From positions 372,001 through 436,000 of the forward strand of contig NZ_JBPXRR010000001.1 of assembly GCF_051842935.1 (NCBI RefSeq): a stretch of 64,000 bases of DNA, written 5' to 3'. The position numbers were made by a program, and so were the translations under genes. How positions within the stretch are numbered: the stretch's first letter is position 1; each line of letters opens with the position of its first letter. Of the stretch, positions 50,567 to 58,991 are shown piece after piece. The notes beneath the pieces were generated by a model, which did not search any database, was not told the DNA's origin, and saw only the letters and a program-made list of their open reading frames with translations. This stretch comes from Pseudalkalibacillus sp051842935 (lineage in GTDB: Bacteria; Bacillota; Bacilli; Bacillales; Fictibacillaceae).

Positions 50567-51684
50567 TCTTTCAAAAGAACAGAGGAGAAATCTACGGTTA
50601 TAAGACACGATCCTTTCAGACAACGGAACCCTTGGTTCAAGCTTATTCAAGAATTCCCAACTTCCTGGATAAGGATGGATACACCGGTCCAATCGAATGT
50701 GGGGGCATAGACCGGAGCACTTCTCTTGCGGTAAAAAAAGCTTTCTCAGAATCGGTTGAAAGAAGAGCGGTGACCATTGGTGCGAAGGTAGCTTCTAAAC
50801 AAGATCCTTTATACGATCGATTGCCTAAGCGTACATTCGGTATAAATGACTTCGAGGAATACAGTTTTTCATTCGATCTGATCAACAAGTGTCCAGCACT
50901 CATTCCGAAAGCGACTACGTCCTTTCGATCTGAGAAGCCTTTCATTGTGGATACGACTGGAACGGCAGCACACTCATCTACTGAGATGGCCACTCTATAT
51001 GCTGTGAAAGAATTATTGGAGAAGAATGCCTTATTCTCTTTCTGGTATGGAAAGAAAGGAGAAAGGCTTGACCATAACATTTCAAATGGGTTAGCAAGGA
51101 AACTTGAAAGAATGGGCTATGAATTGAACTATTATGTCGTTGATCTCTTTTCTCCATTAAGGGTCGTTATTCTGATTGGTCATAACCCTGAACACTTTAC
51201 ACAGTTGAAATATATTTTCGGTGTCGGATCCGGTTTTGACTTGGAAGATGCATCCCAAAAAGCGACGACTGAAGCCTACATGTTACGGCTTTATTATAAT
51301 GTGCTCTATTTCAGAGGAGAAGAAAATCCGAACACGTCCTCCTATGACAATGAAATGATTCTACAACCCATCAGGAGAGACGTTGAATCCCACATCGAGC
51401 ATTTTCACAGTCTTGATATTCATGAAGGTGAAAGTACTGGGAATTCCCCAGAAAACATCGCGCCAATCATTGATGGTTTACCGGAATGGGTATCCGAATT
51501 ATACATAACCGTTTTGCCTCAGGCCTTGAGGAATGATTTGATAGTGGTCAAAGCCTTTTCGCCTGATCTCGTCAACCATATACCTAAAAAAGCTTTTGCA
51601 GAATGTGAAACCCCAATCCTATCTGAATTTTTGAAATTGAGCAAGACAGAGCTACATCATTTACCGGAATGTCCAATCATCTAA
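50563..51684 (+). CDS. YcaO cyclodehydratase 1 of the second TOMM locus
   Basis: 373 residues. STSLAVKKAFSESVERRAV, TEMATLYAVKELLEKNALFS and ATTEAYMLRLYY are the three YcaO nucleotide-site segments. It ends LPECPII, without a PXPXP tail. Its position right after McbB- and McbC-like genes makes it the McbD counterpart that installs azolines. The ATG at 50563 overlaps the upstream stop (ATGA). Confidence 0.85.
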   Translation: MIFQKNRGEIYGYKTRSFQTTEPLVQAYSRIPNFLDKDGYTGPIECGGIDRSTSLAVKKAFSESVERRAVTIGAKVASKQDPLYDRLPKRTFGINDFEEYSFSFDLINKCPALIPKATTSFRSEKPFIVDTTGTAAHSSTEMATLYAVKELLEKNALFSFWYGKKGERLDHNISNGLARKLERMGYELNYYVVDLFSPLRVVILIGHNPEHFTQLKYIFGVGSGFDLEDASQKATTEAYMLRLYYNVLYFRGEENPNTSSYDNEMILQPIRRDVESHIEHFHSLDIHEGESTGNSPENIAPIIDGLPEWVSELYITVLPQALRNDLIVVKAFSPDLVNHIPKKAFAECETPILSEFLKLSKTELHHLPECPII

Positions 51685-51699
51685 TAGGAGAGAAATGCC

Positions 51700-52806
51700 A
51701 TGGATATCGTCTTTCATAACGAATCAAACTGCTCTCCCTCCGTTGTTTCCCGTGTTTCCATCAGGAGGCCGGTTTTTTCAAACGGGATAAAGAGCTGTAA
51801 ACTATCTCCAAACCTACATGAAGGGACCTCAGGTCGATCTGTTGGTTACAGCATGGAAAAAGTGATCAAAGCCTCATTCGGCGAGCATCTTGAAAGATTG
51901 AGTCTTTTCAAATCCAAGCTGAGACCAGACGGCTATGGTGATAGGCAGTTTGATGCGTTCAACATGATAACCGGAGAGACCATTCAAGTACCAGCTGCCT
52001 CTGTATTATTGGAATATAATCTTCCGGTATTCAAGGGATATGGAAATTTAGAAAAGCTCTATAGTGATACGTGTGGAGTGGCGGCACATTTGAATAGTAA
52101 AGATGCGATGCAGAACGGATTTCTCGAATTCGTGGAACGCCAGTCGTTGATACAAACCTGGCTCACTGAACGAGTGGGGGAAAGAGTGACGGAAGCATCC
52201 ATTACGGATGAGTTGATCCTTAAGTCCATCCATTACATGAACAAATATGTGGATGAGATCCACCAGTTCAATATATCGATTACAGAAGAAGTGTACGTCA
52301 TCATGACACTCGGCTTTCACGAGAATTACTTTTCAATCGGTATTGACGCGGACGTGGACCTTGATAAAGCAGTACAAGGATCATTGAACGAATTCGCTAT
52401 GATTGTGGAAGGAAGTATCCTGATTCATCAAAAACCTACTGAGGAACGTGTCTTTCAAGATAGTCAGCTTTACACGGAAATCTTCTATCAGCAAACAGGT
52501 GAGGAGTTCCGCCGCAAGTACGAATTCTTGATGAAATCTCCTCCCCTGGGGAAGCGGTCGGATCAGCCTGCTCTAAGTTTCAATTCCCTCATCGAGAAGG
52601 TAAGCAGAGAACTGCAGGTACCGATTTACTGTACATTCATCCCCAGTTTCATAGAGTCGGGTAGAGAAAAAGTCGTGAAAATATTTTCACCTGAGGCCTA
52701 TCCACATATGAATACGGAACAATTCGATCCAGAAGATTATCGAATATCCAGCTCATTCCCTCATAACGGGTTCCCGAATAGAGGGAGACATATTCCCTTC
52801 CCATGA
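51700..52806 (+). CDS. YcaO cyclodehydratase 2 of the second TOMM locus
   Basis: 368 residues, clearly different from its neighbour. GYSMEKVIKASFGEHLERLS, QNGFLEFVERQSLIQTW and VQGSLNEFAMIVEG carry the expected ATP-site acids, and the C-terminus GRHIPFP resembles a short PXP tail. It may act as a heterodimer with YcaO 1, treat other residues, or make a different backbone change such as an amidine or thioamide; no TfuA gene is present. AGGAGAG ribosome site. Confidence 0.85.
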   Translation: MDIVFHNESNCSPSVVSRVSIRRPVFSNGIKSCKLSPNLHEGTSGRSVGYSMEKVIKASFGEHLERLSLFKSKLRPDGYGDRQFDAFNMITGETIQVPAASVLLEYNLPVFKGYGNLEKLYSDTCGVAAHLNSKDAMQNGFLEFVERQSLIQTWLTERVGERVTEASITDELILKSIHYMNKYVDEIHQFNISITEEVYVIMTLGFHENYFSIGIDADVDLDKAVQGSLNEFAMIVEGSILIHQKPTEERVFQDSQLYTEIFYQQTGEEFRRKYEFLMKSPPLGKRSDQPALSFNSLIEKVSRELQVPIYCTFIPSFIESGREKVVKIFSPEAYPHMNTEQFDPEDYRISSSFPHNGFPNRGRHIPFP

Positions 52807-52840
52807 GGGATGGAAGGACAACACGAAGAGAGGTGCGAAC

Positions 52841-53599
52841 ATGGTTAAGACGTATGAATTCTTTGTTTTTTTCAATCGGGTCGTATGGAAGGAAAGTAAA
52901 TTGGCGATTGTATGGCCGATGATGCTCCCATTGATTACATTCTTCCTGATCAACTATCGATGGTTTTATGATAAACCGGATTTTGACACGATGATTTCCT
53001 ACTTTGCAGGATTCTGGGCGTTCATCATCGTTACGATATTCTTGAATGGAGTAGGGTTACGCCTGTCCATCTTCAGGGAGACCGGCTTTCTGAAGAGTTT
53101 CACGTATATGGCTGGATCGAAAAACCCGATCGTATTCGGCTTGTTGATGAACCAGATGGGGCTGGGCTTCATCTCCTTGATCATCTTCACATTCGTGAAC
53201 GGTTTGATTTTTCAACTGCCTGTCTTCACGTTACTGTATTTAGCTATATCCATCTACATACTGGTGGCGTTACCGATTTTTCTGTTGATGATGTGGCTAC
53301 CGTCCATATCGGTCCGATCGATGACGATCTATTCCATCAGTAACATGCTGATTTTCCCGGCAACCTTCATTGCCGTATACCGTGATGTAATCAACTTTCC
53401 ACTGTTGAATTTCGTATTCAGTCTGAATCCGGTCGAATACGTCTATCGAATGTCCATCCTGCTCAGCAATACATTCCAATTGACTGACATCGCAACGTAT
53501 AACAATTGGATCATTGTAGCGATTTCGATCCTATACATGACGATCGGGATTTTATGCTGGAGAAAATTGAAGCTTGTATCAACGATTGTTCGAACATGA
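52841..53599 (+). CDS. ABC-2-type exporter permease of the second TOMM locus
   Basis: 252 residues with six predicted spans (FFLINYRWFYD, then FWAFIIVTIFLNGVGLRLS and others), the layout of ABC-2 export permeases such as SagG/SagH-type partners. It likely exports the modified peptide or gives self-immunity. 34 bp after YcaO 2; GAGAGG ribosome site. Confidence 0.8.
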   Translation: MVKTYEFFVFFNRVVWKESKLAIVWPMMLPLITFFLINYRWFYDKPDFDTMISYFAGFWAFIIVTIFLNGVGLRLSIFRETGFLKSFTYMAGSKNPIVFGLLMNQMGLGFISLIIFTFVNGLIFQLPVFTLLYLAISIYILVALPIFLLMMWLPSISVRSMTIYSISNMLIFPATFIAVYRDVINFPLLNFVFSLNPVEYVYRMSILLSNTFQLTDIATYNNWIIVAISILYMTIGILCWRKLKLVSTIVRT

Positions 53600-53614
53600 A
53601 TGGAGGTTTGAATC

Positions 53615-54325
53615 ATGATTTCAATGAAAGGAATCAACTATCGGTATCCGAAATCCAAAAGTAATGTGCTTAATGATATTTCCATGTCCTTTAATCCGGA
53701 CAAAGTAAACGTGATTGCTGGTTTGAACGGTGCGGGGAAGACAACCCTTTTCGATTTGATCACAGGAGTATATCCGAAACAAGAAGGCGAATTCCATAAC
53801 ATCCCTACCATGGATGAAATCCTGTATCAAATCCAAGGTGCATTCTTATCACTCATGATATTAGGAAAAGATTATGCAAGACTTGTGTACAAGATATCAG
53901 GTAAGAAATTTCAAAAAGGGTCTCCATCGTCTTTCATCGATTTAGGGGATAAGCGGGAGAATGAATTGCTGGAGAAGCTATGGTGGCGTGAAATCGGACA
54001 GATGTCTGTAGGTGAGAGGAGATGGTTGTATGTCACTCTCTTATCTCAACTAGACAGGAAAATGTATCTATTCGATGAACCGACCAGTGCAATCGATCCG
54101 TCTTCAAGGCTGAAAATTTGTAAACGGTTAGAAAAGCTTGCGAAAGAACCTGGCAAGACGGTCATCATGTCGAGCCATCATCTTCATGAACTGGAGTTCA
54201 TCGCATGCAAATTGTTCATCATCAACAAGGGAAGCATCACCTTTCATGGTTCTTATCAGGAATTCCTTGCCACATATGACACCACCAACCCAGACATTGC
54301 ATTCGACCATTGCATCAACCTATAA
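53615..54325 (+). CDS. ABC exporter ATPase of the second TOMM locus
   Basis: 236 residues. Walker A GLNGAGKTT, an unusual signature MSVGERR instead of LSGGQ, Walker B MYLFDEPTSAID, and the H-loop in SSHHLHELE. Only about 15 bp after the permease gene. No peptidase C39 domain is present, so the leader must be cut by another protease. Confidence 0.85.
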   Translation: MISMKGINYRYPKSKSNVLNDISMSFNPDKVNVIAGLNGAGKTTLFDLITGVYPKQEGEFHNIPTMDEILYQIQGAFLSLMILGKDYARLVYKISGKKFQKGSPSSFIDLGDKRENELLEKLWWREIGQMSVGERRWLYVTLLSQLDRKMYLFDEPTSAIDPSSRLKICKRLEKLAKEPGKTVIMSSHHLHELEFIACKLFIINKGSITFHGSYQEFLATYDTTNPDIAFDHCINL

Positions 54326-54331
54326 AGAAGC

Positions 54332-54363
54332 AGCTGACTCGTTCCATCGAGTCAGCTCTTTTT
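54332..54363 (+). terminator. Intrinsic terminator of the second TOMM locus
   Basis: AGCTGACTCG and CGAGTCAGCT arms, then five Ts. Confidence 0.9.
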
Positions 54364-54444
54364 GCATGATTAACCGATTAAGCAGGAGATGACAACAAGT
54401 TGTATAAGTAACAAGTAAGAAGAACTGGAAAAGGAGTGAAGGTG

Positions 54445-54942
54445 TTGAACAAAATCCAGAAGATCTCGACGAACCTGTGGTTTGATTCGCAAGCGGAAGA
54501 AGCGGCACATTTCTATACGACTGTTTTCGAAAACTCCAAGATTGGGAGAATGACTCGCTACGGGAAGGAAGGGTATGAAATCCACGGAAAGCCGGAAGGC
54601 ACCGTGATGAACGTGGAATTCCAACTGGAGGGCCAATCATTTGTCGCATTGAATGGCGGGTCTCAGTTCAAATTCAACGAATCGATCTCGTTTATCATCC
54701 ATTGCGAGAGCCAAGAGGAAATCGACTACTACTGGGAAAAGCTGAGTGAAGGGGGAGACGAAGAGGCGCAAGTATGTGGCTGGCTGAAGGATCAGTTCGG
54801 AATATCGTGGCAGATCGTCCCCGCCAACTTGCCAGAAATGCTCAGCGACCCGGACCCTGAAAAAGTGAACAGAGTCATGCAAGCCTTGCTCCAAATGAAA
54901 AAGATCGACATCGCAACGCTCAAACGGGCTTATGAAGGATAA
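54445..54942 (+). CDS. VOC superfamily protein, PhnB-like
   Basis: 165 residues. NLWFDSQAEEAAHFYTTVF, GGSQFKFNESISFIIHC and KDQFGISWQIVP are the usual blocks of this VOC branch (3-demethylubiquinone methyltransferase-like, no methyltransferase activity implied). The start is uncertain among GTG 54436, GTG 54442 and TTG 54445; AAGGAG ends at 54436, favouring the last two. Confidence 0.8.
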   Translation: MNKIQKISTNLWFDSQAEEAAHFYTTVFENSKIGRMTRYGKEGYEIHGKPEGTVMNVEFQLEGQSFVALNGGSQFKFNESISFIIHCESQEEIDYYWEKLSEGGDEEAQVCGWLKDQFGISWQIVPANLPEMLSDPDPEKVNRVMQALLQMKKIDIATLKRAYEG

Positions 54943-54983
54943 CTTCCTAATGCCCTAGTCAGCTGTACAGTCATCTTTGTTCT

Positions 54984-55013
54984 CTAAACATAAGATAAAA
55001 TACTTATGTTTAG
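54984..55013 (+). promoter_or_regulatory. Perfect 11-bp inverted repeat at the ribosome site of the G2 protein gene
   Basis: CTAAACATAAG and CTTATGTTTAG with an 8-base loop; the right arm runs into the AGGAGAGG ribosome site of the gene at 55029. It could be an operator or an RNA hairpin limiting translation. Confidence 0.5.
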
Positions 55014-55028
55014 GAGAGGGTTTTTGTT

Positions 55029-57326
55029 GTGTCGATTAAAAGAGAATTAATGAATTATATACGAAATGAAATCCTAAAGTCTAAATCAAAGTGTGATGCT
55101 AATTGTGAATGTGATAAATGTTGTGAAAAAAACAACAGCTGTACGATTTGTCCACCGGGACCACCAGGCCCTCCTGGTCCACCAGGACCTCCAGGAACAA
55201 CATGTATTAGAACCAATCCTGAAAATGGATGTTCTGTCGCGGAAGGAATAGAGACGACTGTTGCAAATGGTTTTGCTTCCCATGCAGAAGGGTGTAATAC
55301 AGTGGCAAGTGGGGATTGTTCCCATGCGGAGGGAAGTGACACACAAACATCAGCTTCAGCGACTTCAGCACATGCCGAAGGGAGCAATACGAACGCTAAT
55401 GGAGTTGCCTCGCACGCAGAGGGAGAGAGTACTACTGCGAATGGTGCTCAATCACACGCAGAAGGGAATGGCACGACTGCTGGTGGTGAATCTTCCCATG
55501 CGGAGGGAGTGAATACAACAGCGAGTGGTCTTGCTGCTCATGCGGAGGGGTCGGAGACGGTCTCAAGTGGGAATTTCTCTCATGCGGAAGGTAGAGGAAC
55601 AACTGCTAGTAATGAAGCTTCACACTCTGAAGGTAAAAACACAACTGCCAGTGGAGTTGGCTCTCATTCGGAAGGTGAGAATACAATTGCTAGTGGTGAT
55701 CAATCTCATGCAGAAGGAATTGATACACAAGCTACAGGAGCAAATTCTCATGCAGAAGGTAACGCTACCATCGCAAGCGGCCTATCGTCACATGTAGAGG
55801 GTGTAGATTCAACTGCTGAAGGGGATTTCTCTCATGCTGAGGGGTCTGCTAATATTGCCTTTGGTAATAGCTCACATGCTGAAGGGGAGGGAAACAGTGC
55901 CACAGGAAGAGCGTCCCATGCAGAAGGAGGAGCGGTTGATCAACTCGGAAATGGAGCCCCTACATTAGCGAGTGGAGATAGTTCTCATGCCGAAGGTGTT
56001 GGTACAATTGCTAGTGGATTTGCGGCTCATGCAGAAGGAGGAACTTCTGATGTTAATTCAGACCTTGGTCCACAAACAACTGGTGATTTTTCACATGCCG
56101 AAGGTGCAAGTACATTCGCCGTTGGTGTAGCTTCCCATTCGGAAGGAATAAGGACTGAAGCTAATGGAACGGGCTCTCATGCTGAAGGTTTTGAAACAAT
56201 CGCAAATGCATTCGCTTCACATTCAGAAGGTTGTAACACTAATGCAAATGGGAATTATGCTCATGCAGAAGGTATAGTTACTACTTCTGAGGGAGAAGCT
56301 TCCCACACAGAAGGAAGAGAGACGAGAGCATTCGGAGAGAATTCTCATGCAGAAGGCTTTCGAACTACAACAGGAGATGCAGCTGATCCAACACAGGGTA
56401 TAAATGCACATGCAGAAGGCAGTTCAACTATTGCCAGCGGTGGAAACTCTCATGCTGAGGGGAATGGAACTATAGCTAGCGGTCTTAACTCCCATGCAGA
56501 AGGAGAAAACACGACTACAGCAGGATTCCAAAACGCTCATATCATGGGACGTTTCGGGGATGCAGAAGAAGCCCACTCATGGTTTATCGGAAATGGTACT
56601 ACAGCTGTTTTGAGAGGTTTAGGCGCAAAGTGGCTTGCATCGGATGGTGAGATGTATATTGATGGTGCAGCTTACAACACAGGTGGAGCAGACTTCGCAG
56701 AAATGTTTGAAACAGAGGATGGCAAGAGTATAGATGTTGGTTATTTTGTAACCGTTAGTTCAGAGGACAAGATAAGAATTGCTACCAATAAAGATGATTT
56801 CATCTTAGGTATCAGCAGTGCTACCCCTAGTTTAATAGGAGATAGTGCGGGACTAAGTTGGCATGGCAGGTACGACCTCGACGAATGGGGAAGAAGAACC
56901 TATCATGAAGTTACGATTCCAGCTCAGAAAGACGGAGATGGAAATGAGATCATTCCTGAGCGAACAGAAATTCAACCTGTCATTAATCCGGATTGGGATC
57001 CCCAACGTGAATATATTCCGAGAAAGAAGCGTCCAGAGTGGGTTCCAGTAGGACTTGTTGGAAAGATTTTGGTCCGAGATGATGGAACCTGTAAAACCCA
57101 TGGGTACTGCTGGCCAAATGAAAAAGGAATAGCTACCAATGCTAAAAAAGGATTCTTAGTCTTGAAACGAACGGGACCAAACCAAGTACTGGTCTTAATT
57201 AACTCTACAACAAACAATCAATACAACAAGGTAGACCAGCTAAAAGGGTTGGCTGAATTAAGAGATCAGGGGATTCTGACGGAAGAAGAATTCCTTATTG
57301 AGAAACAGAAATTACTAGCATCTTAA
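55029..57326 (+). CDS. Surface protein: collagen-like stalk, HXEG head repeats, peptidase G2 domain, SHOCT tail
   Basis: 765 residues, GTG start behind AGGAGAGG. Order: a Cys-rich N-terminus (to residue 41); a short collagen run of Gly-Pro-Pro triplets (about 42-58); 28 copies of a mainly 14-residue SHAEG repeat (about 84-510), the left-handed beta-roll of YadA-like trimeric heads; a peptidase G2 autoproteolytic chaperone domain with GADFAEMFE (about 515-720) and a possible Ser538-Asp539 cut; and a SHOCT-like tail (LKGLAELRDQGILTEEEF). No signal peptide, so spore-surface assembly is plausible. Confidence 0.85.
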   Translation: MSIKRELMNYIRNEILKSKSKCDANCECDKCCEKNNSCTICPPGPPGPPGPPGPPGTTCIRTNPENGCSVAEGIETTVANGFASHAEGCNTVASGDCSHAEGSDTQTSASATSAHAEGSNTNANGVASHAEGESTTANGAQSHAEGNGTTAGGESSHAEGVNTTASGLAAHAEGSETVSSGNFSHAEGRGTTASNEASHSEGKNTTASGVGSHSEGENTIASGDQSHAEGIDTQATGANSHAEGNATIASGLSSHVEGVDSTAEGDFSHAEGSANIAFGNSSHAEGEGNSATGRASHAEGGAVDQLGNGAPTLASGDSSHAEGVGTIASGFAAHAEGGTSDVNSDLGPQTTGDFSHAEGASTFAVGVASHSEGIRTEANGTGSHAEGFETIANAFASHSEGCNTNANGNYAHAEGIVTTSEGEASHTEGRETRAFGENSHAEGFRTTTGDAADPTQGINAHAEGSSTIASGGNSHAEGNGTIASGLNSHAEGENTTTAGFQNAHIMGRFGDAEEAHSWFIGNGTTAVLRGLGAKWLASDGEMYIDGAAYNTGGADFAEMFETEDGKSIDVGYFVTVSSEDKIRIATNKDDFILGISSATPSLIGDSAGLSWHGRYDLDEWGRRTYHEVTIPAQKDGDGNEIIPERTEIQPVINPDWDPQREYIPRKKRPEWVPVGLVGKILVRDDGTCKTHGYCWPNEKGIATNAKKGFLVLKRTGPNQVLVLINSTTNNQYNKVDQLKGLAELRDQGILTEEEFLIEKQKLLAS

Positions 57327-57340
57327 TAGAAGTTTTACAG

Positions 57341-57373
57341 AGAGCTGCCACTATCTATGAGTCAGCTCTTTTT
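57341..57373 (+). terminator. Intrinsic terminator
   Basis: AGAGCTG and CAGCTCT arms around an inner CACT/AGT pairing, followed by five Ts. Confidence 0.75.
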
Positions 57374-57466
57374 AAATGGGAAACAAAATCTGTTTGACCT
57401 GAACAAACCTTCCCAATTATGATGAAAATATCAAAGACAGGAAGAATGAAGAGAGGAGAGATTCCT

Positions 57467-57493
57467 ATGACGTTCGCACGACCTCCTTGTTAA
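57467..57493 (+). CDS. Eight-codon leader peptide of the MFS gene
   Basis: ATG start 6 bases after an excellent GAGAGGAG ribosome site; encodes MTFARPPC and a TAA stop. It lies 78 bp before the MFS start, and its stop is 22 bases before a hairpin that covers the MFS ribosome site. The Arg-Pro-Pro run could slow ribosomes. The layout is that of translational attenuators of antibiotic-resistance genes. Confidence 0.6.
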   Translation: MTFARPPC

Positions 57494-57515
57494 TCCCTAT
57501 GCTTCCGTAGTTCTC

Positions 57516-57568
57516 GAGCACCTCCAGATGATTCAGCAACCAGGCAATCATCATGGAGAGGAGCGCTC
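57516..57568 (+). promoter_or_regulatory. Hairpin sequestering the MFS ribosome binding site
   Basis: CTCCAGATGATT (57522-57533) pairs with AATCATC and TGGAG (57546-57558, one bulged A), and outer GAGC/GCTC arms close it. The ribosome site GGAGAGGAG (57555-57563) is partly inside the stem. A ribosome stalled on the leader peptide could favour opening of the stem and MFS translation. Confidence 0.6.
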
Positions 57569-57570
57569 AA

Positions 57571-58743
57571 ATGAACTATACGAAAAACATCCACAAACTC
57601 TATATCATCAGTTTCTTTTTTGGACTCATGCCAGCCTATGTAATCGAGCGGCTGTTTTGGAAAGCGCGAGGCATGACGATTCAGATGGTCGTTTATGCGG
57701 AGATCATCTATGCGGCCACGATCGTTTTACTAGAGGTGCCGACCGGAATCCTCGCCGATAAATGGGGACGGAAGAACATGATTGTCGTCTGTGCCTTCCT
57801 CGGGAGTCTCGAGTTTTTCCTATTGATCTACTCGACGGAATTCTGGCACTTCGCCGTTGTCGTGTTCCTTGCCGGAATCGCCACCACGGCCTACAGCGGA
57901 TCAGCGAATGCATTTCTGTTCGATTCCTTGAAAACGAGTGGCGCAGAGACACACTTTGAAAAAGAACTCGGCCGGATCAATGCGATCGATATCACGTCGA
58001 CGATCATCGCGGCATTAAGCGGGAGTTTCCTCGCGAGCCGTTTCGACTTCGAGTTGAACTACTGGCTGTCCTTTGGCGGAATGACCATTGCCATGCTGTT
58101 TTCTTTTACGCTCGTAGAACCGCCGAACCAGCATGAATCCGATGAAACGACGAACTTCCGAGAATACATCAGTACCTCATTCAATGTGTTCCGGAGAAAT
58201 CCCGCCATTTTCCAGGTGGTCCTTGTCGGGATGGTAACGGGAGCTGCGATTACGTTCATCGATGAGTTTTGGCAGCTGTATCTGGACCGGATCGGGATTC
58301 CGATCGTGTTCTTCGGGATCTTTTCAGCAGCAACTTTTCTCTTGAGGATACCCGGGACGCTGTTCGCATATCTGTTAAAAAGTACGTTCAGCTACCGAAG
58401 TTTGCTCATCACGGTATCTGTCGTGTTTTCGATTGGTATCGCCTGCATTGCACTGTTCAAGGGAAGTATCGGTTTGATTGCGATCCTGATCGTCTGCTTG
58501 TTTGCAGGCATCACGGAACCGCTCACGACAGGATACTTGCATCACCGGATCGATTCTAAAATGCGGGCGACGGTTGATTCGTTCCAATCACTCGGCTTGA
58601 ACGTCATCATGATCCTCACAAGTTTAGGGTTCGGTTATTTTTCAACCCGATACGATCTGTTCGGAGGGTTCGGTTTCATCGCCATCTTCTGTACGATTTT
58701 CCTTCTATACCTTACGATGGACAAAAAAGAACTGGACATATAA
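57571..58743 (+). CDS. MFS transporter under apparent translational attenuation
   Basis: 390 residues, about 12 spans. EVPTGILADKWGRKNMIVVC is the loop 2-3 motif of the major facilitator superfamily. The general style is that of drug-efflux MFS proteins of the Mef/YfmO-like type, but the substrate cannot be named. The ATG at 57571 is 7 bases after GGAGAGGAG; the longer frame from 57553 would begin inside the ribosome site. Confidence 0.8.
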   Translation: MNYTKNIHKLYIISFFFGLMPAYVIERLFWKARGMTIQMVVYAEIIYAATIVLLEVPTGILADKWGRKNMIVVCAFLGSLEFFLLIYSTEFWHFAVVVFLAGIATTAYSGSANAFLFDSLKTSGAETHFEKELGRINAIDITSTIIAALSGSFLASRFDFELNYWLSFGGMTIAMLFSFTLVEPPNQHESDETTNFREYISTSFNVFRRNPAIFQVVLVGMVTGAAITFIDEFWQLYLDRIGIPIVFFGIFSAATFLLRIPGTLFAYLLKSTFSYRSLLITVSVVFSIGIACIALFKGSIGLIAILIVCLFAGITEPLTTGYLHHRIDSKMRATVDSFQSLGLNVIMILTSLGFGYFSTRYDLFGGFGFIAIFCTIFLLYLTMDKKELDI

Positions 58744-58829
58744 AAGAGGGCGCTGAATCACTCAGTGCTTGTTCTTCTTCTGAGAAAACTTTAAGACACC
58801 ATTTCAATTGGTCTTGACCTTTGTAAACC

Positions 58830-58913
58830 CTTACTTCTAGAAAGTAAGAAAGACCTCTCCAGGAACAGATTGATAGACACGCGTTATGAGTGTTTCATCT
58901 GAACCTTGAGAGG
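58830..58913. other. Structured intergenic segment of unknown nature
   Basis: A CTTACTT/AAGTAAG hairpin (58830-58848) is followed by a nested stem (58854-58913): CCTCTC and AGG pair with CCT and GAGAGG, then AGAT/ATCT, then ACAC/GTGT. Lies between the convergent MFS and propeller genes. It could be a small RNA or a remnant of a mobile element. No gene seen. Confidence 0.35.
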
Positions 58914-58944
58914 CCACATATTAGTTAATCATTCAGCTGATTTT

Positions 58945-58986
58945 GCCTAGCATGATACCTGAAATTGGGATTTCATGCTAGGTTTT
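58945..58986. terminator. Hairpin at the 3' end of the propeller gene
   Basis: GCCTAGCATGA and TCATGCTAGG arms just after the propeller stop codon; T-rich on the plus side. A sequence relative lies at 60338-60411. Confidence 0.6.
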
Positions 58987-58991
58987 ATGTT

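Noticed and set aside
55259..56560. Gram-negative-type trimeric autotransporter (YadA) reading of the SHAEG repeats
   Set aside because: There is no signal peptide and no C-terminal outer-membrane anchor; the C-terminus is peptidase G2 plus SHOCT-like.
58744..58991. Insertion-sequence remnant between the MFS and propeller genes
   Set aside because: Dyads are present, but I found no transposase fragment or target-site duplication that I could support, so it is listed only as a structured segment.
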